DNA from: DASWIV01 sp036397475
Lineage (GTDB): Bacteria; JAJVIF01; JAPKYR01
Reading direction: 5' to 3'
Assembly (NCBI GenBank): GCA_036397475.1
Contig: DASWIV010000190.1
Location: forward strand, 1 to 11,718
DNA length: 11,718 nucleotides
The notes under the pieces are model-generated. The model was given only the letters and a program-made list of their open reading frames with translations, searched no databases and was not told where the DNA came from. Shown piece after piece: positions 7,801 to 11,718 of this stretch. The first letter of the stretch is position 1. The number at the start of each line of letters is the position of its first letter. Both the position numbers and the translations under genes were made by a program.

Positions 7801-8034
7801 TCAGGATTGCCGAATCCACATAGCCAGTCTTACTATTATGGTCAAAAGTATCGAGAGTACTATGCATGTCGTTATGGGGAAATAAAATCCGCTGCCCTCG
7901 CGCTCGACACGGATATCTCCCGGCAATCTGCCCATCCATCCGAACAAACCCGGTGCCCACCCGAAATAAAAAACCATCCCGAGAAGGATGGCAACTGCAC
8001 CGAGGATCATTATAATCCTTCCGATATCCTGCAT
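7801..8034 (-). CDS. DUF2905 family small membrane protein
   Basis: 77 residues, the normal size for the DUF2905 family, whose function is unknown. Two membrane helices (about 5-24 and 53-73) flank a short loop with the family signature GRLPGDIRVEREG (35-47) and FYFPITT (50-56). The ATG at 8034 has a good ribosome site, AAGGGGG (8044-8050), 9 nt upstream. It starts 22 bp after the ispH stop on the same strand, so the two are probably co-transcribed. A longer-looking reading frame overlapping it at 7754-7960 in another phase is a shadow. Confidence 0.88.
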   Translation of the reverse strand: MQDIGRIIMILGAVAILLGMVFYFGWAPGLFGWMGRLPGDIRVEREGSGFYFPITTCIVLSILLTIIVRLAMWIRQS

Positions 8035-8056
8035 AAAATTTTGCCCCCTTCAGATA

Positions 8057-8974
8057 TTACTTGGCTTCGGCAAGGTCAACAATTTCCGGTGCGTTGAATC
8101 CAAAATCTTCAACCGCACGGATAACTTCCTTGATCATCCAGTCGGGTGTTGACGCACCCGCCGTGACTCCGATCCTGTTCCGTCCGAGGAACCATCCCGG
8201 CTTCAGTTCATCGGGACGTTCGATCTGGTATGAATCGACACCCTTGTCGCGGCAGATGTCGGTAAGTTTTTTCGTGTTCGACGATGCCCGTCCGCCGATC
8301 ACAACCATCGCATCGACTTCCGACGCCAGCTCCCTCGCCGCGTCCTGCCGCTTGATAGTAGCGTCGCAGATGGTATTTTTAACAACAACATCGCCGACCA
8401 GGTCTTTTATTCTCGAAATAGCTTTATCGAAAAATTCTGTGTTCAGGGTAGTTTGAGCTATGACACCAAGTTTGTTTATCCCCAGCCCGACAAAATCCGG
8501 AAGCTCGTCCATTGTGCTGGCGATGTACGCTTCGTCATTTACAATTTCCCTGAATGCCTTGATTTCGGGATGGTCTTTCATTCCAAGAATAAGGATCGGG
8601 TATCCATCGTCATATAATTTCTTGAGGAGCCTCTGCGGCTTGATGACGTACATGCAGCTCGCGTCAAGGACTTCCAGTCCCTTGGCATCGATTGTCGCCC
8701 TTGTGTGAGGACCAATACCATGTGAGCGGATAACTACCCTGCTTCCATCGGGAATTTCCTCGATATTGTTCGCTACATGCACTCCAAGCGTTTCGAGATA
8801 TTCCACGACCTGGGGATTATGAATCAGCGGTCCAAAGGTGTAGATAGGCGCGCCGTACTTCTCAAGCGCCGACATCACCATATTGAGGGCACGCTCAACA
8901 CCCTCACAAAATCCAGCTTTTTTAGCTGTTAGTATCTGCATTTCACCGTCCGTGCAACGTTCGGTTACTGTCAT
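8057..8974 (-). CDS. ispH: 4-hydroxy-3-methylbut-2-enyl diphosphate reductase
   Basis: Last enzyme of the MEP pathway: reduces HMBPP to IPP and DMAPP with a 4Fe-4S cluster, in the cytoplasm. 305 residues, normal length. Cluster ligands Cys23 (AGFCEGVERAL), Cys107 (DASC) and Cys203 (NTICDAT) are present. So are the substrate residues His52 (GPLIHNPQVVEYL), His85 (RSHGIG), His135/Glu137 (DHPEI), Thr175/176 (QTT), SSNT (231-234) and Ser275 (TAGASTPDW). The segment after Cys107 (MYVIKPQRL) departs from the common DATCPxVxKxH form, and GFCEGV replaces GFCFGV. The ATG at 8974 has GGAGAG 8 nt upstream. An in-frame ATG at 8941 gives the more usual short N-terminus (MQILTAKKAGFC), so 11 residues at the front are uncertain. 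It leads a unit with the DUF2905 gene and faces the DUF1844 operon across 207 bp. Confidence 0.97.
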   Translation of the reverse strand: MTVTERCTDGEMQILTAKKAGFCEGVERALNMVMSALEKYGAPIYTFGPLIHNPQVVEYLETLGVHVANNIEEIPDGSRVVIRSHGIGPHTRATIDAKGLEVLDASCMYVIKPQRLLKKLYDDGYPILILGMKDHPEIKAFREIVNDEAYIASTMDELPDFVGLGINKLGVIAQTTLNTEFFDKAISRIKDLVGDVVVKNTICDATIKRQDAARELASEVDAMVVIGGRASSNTKKLTDICRDKGVDSYQIERPDELKPGWFLGRNRIGVTAGASTPDWMIKEVIRAVEDFGFNAPEIVDLAEAK

Positions 8975-9023
8975 ATTCGTCTCTCTCCAGATTAGATGCG
9001 GTCACATACATCGTTACTATACA

Positions 9024-9047
9024 AATATGTAACCTAGGTTAAATATT
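9024..9047. promoter_or_regulatory. 24-bp near-perfect palindrome, candidate operator
   Basis: Half-sites AATATGTAACCT (9024-9035) and AGGTTAAATATT (9036-9047) are reverse complements except for one base pair (G9029 against A9042). The centre, TAACCTAGGTTA, is a perfect 12-bp palindrome. It lies between the divergent ispH and DUF1844 genes and overlaps both candidate ispH promoters, the usual place for a dimeric repressor site. The regulator is not in the window. The stretch is AT-rich, so chance contributes somewhat. Confidence 0.5.
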
Positions 9048-9072
9048 ATACATTCTTAATATCTAAACGCAA
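9045..9072 (-). promoter_or_regulatory. Candidate ispH promoter overlapping the palindrome
   Basis: On the minus strand, TTGCGT (9067-9072) and a perfect TATAAT (9045-9050) are 16 bp apart. The start would fall near 9038, inside the palindrome, with a leader of about 64 nt. A second possible -10 (TATAGT, 9016-9021) lies downstream, with the palindrome then covering its spacer and -35 region. I cannot decide between them from sequence. Confidence 0.4.
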
Positions 9073-9082
9073 CACCTTTTGG

Positions 9083-9109
9083 TTTACTTTAATTTTACTA
9101 TGATATAAT
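9083..9109 (+). promoter_or_regulatory. Extended -10 promoter for the DUF1844-der-plsY operon
   Basis: A perfect TATAAT (9104-9109) is preceded by TG plus one base (9101-9103), with a weak -35 (TTTACT, 9083-9088) 15 bp upstream. The extended -10 would compensate for the poor -35. The expected start near 9116 gives a leader of about 65 nt. The same nine bases, TGATATAAT, occur at the lipoprotein promoter. Confidence 0.5.
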
Positions 9110-9112
9110 CCC

Positions 9113-9138
9113 GTCCGCCATTACGGACACCTCTGTCC
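9113..9138 (+). other. Two mutually exclusive small hairpins in the leader
   Basis: GTCCG (9113-9117) can pair with CGGAC (9124-9128) around a 6-base loop. GGACA (9125-9129) can instead pair with TGTCC (9134-9138) around CCTC. The middle segment is shared, so only one stem can form at a time. The stems are only 5 bp and no uridine run follows, so regulatory use is speculative. They sit at the predicted 5' end of the operon transcript. Confidence 0.25.
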
Positions 9139-9181
9139 TGGCATAAATAACATGAATTATGGTTCTACGAGGTAATTATAC

Positions 9182-9673
9182 ATGAATGATAAGGATAAAG
9201 ACCGAGACAAGGAAGGTAAAGCACCGAAATTCAAGATTGTCGACAAGCGTCGGATGAACACCGACGATGACGATATAGAAGAAACCCGGGAAGAGCCGGT
9301 CAAGGAACCTACACCGGAATCAAAGGCTGCCGACCCAGCCGCTACCAGAGATAAAAGCCAGGAGAAAGCGTCCGCTGATGAGCCTGAGGCTGAAAAGTCC
9401 AGTGGCGAACCGAAGGACGACGATCAGCTGAGCTTTAAAAATATTGTCCTCAGTATCCTCCAGACAGTCTCCACCATGGTATGGATAAATCTAGGGCTGG
9501 TTCCGAATCCCCAGACAAATATCGTCGCAAAAAAAATGGACCAGGCGCGCAGATTAATCGACCTGTTCGAAACTGTGTATGATGCCGGCAAAGAAGATTT
9601 TCCTCCACAGGTGAGGATGGAGATCGACGGGCTCATCCAGGACATGAAAGCTAACTATGTAAACCAGCTCTGA
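9182..9673 (+). CDS. DUF1844 family protein
   Basis: 163 residues. The N-terminal 80 residues are highly charged and probably disordered, opening with a Lys/Asp-rich run and FKIVDKRRM (17-25), which many DUF1844 proteins carry. The C-terminal DUF1844 domain (about 84-160) shows SFKNIVLSILQTVSTMVWINLGLVPNP, then DQARRLIDLFETVYD and a terminal helix ending MKANYVNQL. The family is small, cytoplasmic and of unknown function. The ATG at 9182 has GAGGT (9169-9173) 8 nt upstream. It is the first gene of a plus-strand operon, 31 bp ahead of der. Confidence 0.85.
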   Translation: MNDKDKDRDKEGKAPKFKIVDKRRMNTDDDDIEETREEPVKEPTPESKAADPAATRDKSQEKASADEPEAEKSSGEPKDDDQLSFKNIVLSILQTVSTMVWINLGLVPNPQTNIVAKKMDQARRLIDLFETVYDAGKEDFPPQVRMEIDGLIQDMKANYVNQL

Positions 9674-9704
9674 TTATTTCCCTGATGCAGGTACGGCAAA
9701 TACT

Positions 9705-11099
9705 ATGACAAAAATTCCCCATATAGCGATCCTCGGACGTCCGAATGTCGGGAAGAGCACCCTGTTCAACCGATTAATCGGGCGCCGTAAGGCAATTGTT
9801 GATTCAGTCCCCGGAATTACACGCGACAGGATCGAGGGTGAATTCGAATGGAACGGGGTCCATTACCGCGTGAGCGACCTCGCCGGATGGGATGAGAGCC
9901 CGGAAAATCCGTTCGCGGAGGAAACTATCGATCAGATTCGCAGGATAGCCTTGACCGCGGATATCCTCCTGATCGTCGTCGACGCCAAGGATGGCCCCAC
10001 AGAGTGGGACAGGATGATAATCGAGAAGATCCGTGCGACCGACAGGCCAATCATAATTGTCGTCAACAAGTGCGACACGCACGAATCCACAAATCTTATC
10101 AACGAGTTTTATGAACTTGGACTTGGAGACCCTTTCCCTCTTTCAGCAACTCACAACATCAATGTTGCTGAACTGGTGGAGAAGATCGAAAGCATTACGA
10201 TGGCTTCCGAACCACCCATGATCCGGGATGATACAGATCCGGAATCTGATGAAGAAGATGAGGAGTTGGAAGAAGAGTCTGAAGGCATAAGGATCGCGCT
10301 TGTCGGACGCCAGAATGTAGGGAAAAGCACCTTGTTCAACGCTCTGGTCGGCGACCATCGGGCGATTGTCAGTAACATACCCGGTACCACCCGCGACGCG
10401 ATCGATATAGCTATGGAGATTGACGGAAGAAAATATATCTTTATCGATACCGCCGGGTTGAAAAAACGCTCAAGAACATACGAGGATGTCGATTATTACG
10501 CCGCCCGGCGTACCGAGGACGCCCTCAAGCGTTCGGATGTTGCACTTCTACTTATTGACTGCTCCGACGGTGTCCTGGACACAGACAGGAAGATCGCGGG
10601 AATTGTGCAGGAATCCACAAGGGCATGTGTAATAATAGCGTCCAAATGGGATCAATCCGAGGATGCCCCGGAGCACCGTGAGATGTTCGAGCGGCATGTA
10701 CGGAAACGACTTCACTTCCTCGATCATGCGCCTCTCTGTTTTACTTCTGGCCTGCATAATCAGGGTATCGAGAATATCCTCCCGCAGGTCCATAATGTCT
10801 GGCTTGAATTCAACCGGAAAATTTCAACATCCACCTGGAATAAATCCCTTATCGATGCCGTCACTTTCCGTCCGCCGCCAACCGTTAAGGGCAAGCTTCT
10901 CAAGATGAATTACATTACCCAAACCCGTACAGCGCCGCCTACCCTGACCATATTTGTGAACCATCCCGAATTCCTTCGGGATACTTACAAACGCTACCTT
11001 GAAAATTATTTCAGGAAACAGTTCGGATTCGAGGGGAGCCCGCTAATTATCAACATACGCAAAAAACATGTATCATCGCCTTCACCATTGAGCAAATGA
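9705..11099 (+). CDS. der: Ribosome-associated GTPase Der (EngA)
   Basis: 464 residues: two GTPase domains and a C-terminal KH-like domain, the layout unique to Der, which acts in 50S subunit assembly. Domain 1 has GRPNVGKST (11-19), GITRD, DLAG (58-61) in place of the usual DTGG, NKCD (121-124) and SAT (147-149). An acidic linker (about 175-193) follows. Domain 2 has GRQNVGKST (201-209), GTTRD, DTAGLKKR (248-255) and SKWD (313-316) where nearly all Der proteins have NKWD. Its G5 is SG (348-349) in place of SA. The KH-like domain includes RPPPTVKGKLLKMNY (389-403) and GFEGSPLIINIRKK. The ribosome site before 9705 is weak. The stop overlaps the plsY start (ATGA), indicating translational coupling. 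The identity is secure; the G4 change is odd. Confidence 0.97.
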   Translation: MTKIPHIAILGRPNVGKSTLFNRLIGRRKAIVDSVPGITRDRIEGEFEWNGVHYRVSDLAGWDESPENPFAEETIDQIRRIALTADILLIVVDAKDGPTEWDRMIIEKIRATDRPIIIVVNKCDTHESTNLINEFYELGLGDPFPLSATHNINVAELVEKIESITMASEPPMIRDDTDPESDEEDEELEEESEGIRIALVGRQNVGKSTLFNALVGDHRAIVSNIPGTTRDAIDIAMEIDGRKYIFIDTAGLKKRSRTYEDVDYYAARRTEDALKRSDVALLLIDCSDGVLDTDRKIAGIVQESTRACVIIASKWDQSEDAPEHREMFERHVRKRLHFLDHAPLCFTSGLHNQGIENILPQVHNVWLEFNRKISTSTWNKSLIDAVTFRPPPTVKGKLLKMNYITQTRTAPPTLTIFVNHPEFLRDTYKRYLENYFRKQFGFEGSPLIINIRKKHVSSPSPLSK

Positions 11100-11718
11100 A
11101 TACCGACTTCGAAATACTCCCTATCACCCAGGCGATCATCTCTTTCGCTCTCGCTTATCTGATCGGGTCGATTCCGATGGGATTTATTGTCGCACGAATA
11201 GCGGCAGGGATGGATATCCGCGAACACGGCTCCGGAAATATCGGACTGACCAATGTTATACGTACTCTTGGATGGGGTCCGGGCATAATTACGGGAGTTC
11301 TGGATTTTCTGAAGGGTTATATCCCGGTTATTCTTGTAATCACTTCATTTTCACCCAGGGATTTCGGTTCGGTAGCCGCAATTTATGAGTTGATAGTGAT
11401 AATCGCCTCCCTGCTGCTTATCCTTGGAAATCTGTTCCCGGTCTACCTGCTGTTCAAGGGCGGTAAGGGCGTAGCTACCGGACTCGGTGTCCTCAGCGCC
11501 CTGATGGGTGTCTACGTATTCATTCCACTGGCGGTCTTCGGGATTTTTATAGGATTTTTCCGCTTCGTCTCTATTGCCAGTATGGCTGCCGCATTATCTG
11601 CTCCATTGGCAGTGGTATTTCTAAAGCCATATATAACATTCACCCAGGAGAGTACCAGCGCTTTTATAATCCTGCTGGTATTCACATCCGCTGTGGCCCT
11701 GCTCGTAATCTGGAGGCA
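11096..11718 (+). CDS. plsY: Acyl-phosphate:glycerol-3-phosphate acyltransferase, right edge cut
   Basis: Transfers an acyl group from acyl-phosphate to glycerol-3-phosphate in the inner membrane, giving lysophosphatidate. About 207 codons are present, close to full length, and the frame is open at the edge. Visible motifs: AYLIGSIPMGFIVAR (20-34), DIREHGSGNIGLTNVIRTLG (40-59), LDFLKGYIP, and GNLFPVYLLFKGGKGVATGLG near 111-131. Several hydrophobic helices fit the multi-pass topology. Two changes stand out: GSGNIGLTN where GSGNIGATN is usual, and GN where the family mostly has GH before FPV. The ATG at 11096 overlaps the der stop by 4 bases, so it is probably translated by ribosomes finishing der. 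Confidence 0.95.
   Translation, partial: MNTDFEILPITQAIISFALAYLIGSIPMGFIVARIAAGMDIREHGSGNIGLTNVIRTLGWGPGIITGVLDFLKGYIPVILVITSFSPRDFGSVAAIYELIVIIASLLLILGNLFPVYLLFKGGKGVATGLGVLSALMGVYVFIPLAVFGIFIGFFRFVSIASMAAALSAPLAVVFLKPYITFTQESTSAFIILLVFTSAVALLVIWR

Noticed and set aside
7754..7960. Minus-strand 68-codon frame overlapping the DUF2905 gene
   Set aside because: It is out of phase with DUF2905, which has the family signature, two helices and a strong ribosome site.

Overview
The window reads as chromosome from an uncultured, probably diderm bacterium. It mixes housekeeping genes (guaA, ispH, der, plsY) with fast-diverging envelope proteins. Base composition looks balanced and fairly even, and I saw no tRNA, rRNA, CRISPR array, transposase, integrase or phage gene. 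A lipoprotein signal peptide followed by a large extracytoplasmic protein, a DUF1844 protein and a DUF2905 protein fit a Gram-negative-type or candidate-phylum lineage. The sequence alone does not allow a phylum to be named.

Layout. 1-888 (minus) is the N-terminal 296 codons of GMP synthase, running off the left edge. 953-2020 (minus) is a secreted, membrane-anchored protein that looks like a TroA/ZnuA-type metal-binding protein stripped of its metal ligands. 2149-3653 (plus) holds two small membrane proteins of similar architecture, perhaps ancient duplicates. They form a plus-strand pair between minus-strand genes, and the second converges on its neighbour with one base between the stop codons. 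3655-7708 (minus) is a two-gene unit: a large lipoprotein ending in seven propeller-type repeats, then a SpoIID/LytB-family protein. 7801-8974 (minus) is ispH followed by a DUF2905 membrane protein. A 207-bp divergent intergenic region (8975-9181) carries promoter candidates in both directions and a near-perfect 24-bp palindrome. 9182-11718 (plus) is a DUF1844 gene, der, and plsY cut off by the right edge; der and plsY overlap by ATGA.

How the genes fit together. The right-hand plus-strand operon couples a ribosome-assembly GTPase (Der) to the first acyl transfer of phospholipid synthesis (PlsY). The ispH unit supplies isoprenoid precursors. The middle of the window is envelope-directed: a peptidoglycan-acting SpoIID-like protein is translated just behind a surface or periplasmic propeller lipoprotein, next to two unrecognised membrane proteins and a ligand-less TroA-like protein. 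No known multi-gene defence or mobile system is visible. The most unusual items are the ligand-less TroA-like protein, the plus-strand membrane pair, the SpoIID protein with a long insertion, and the palindrome at the ispH promoter.
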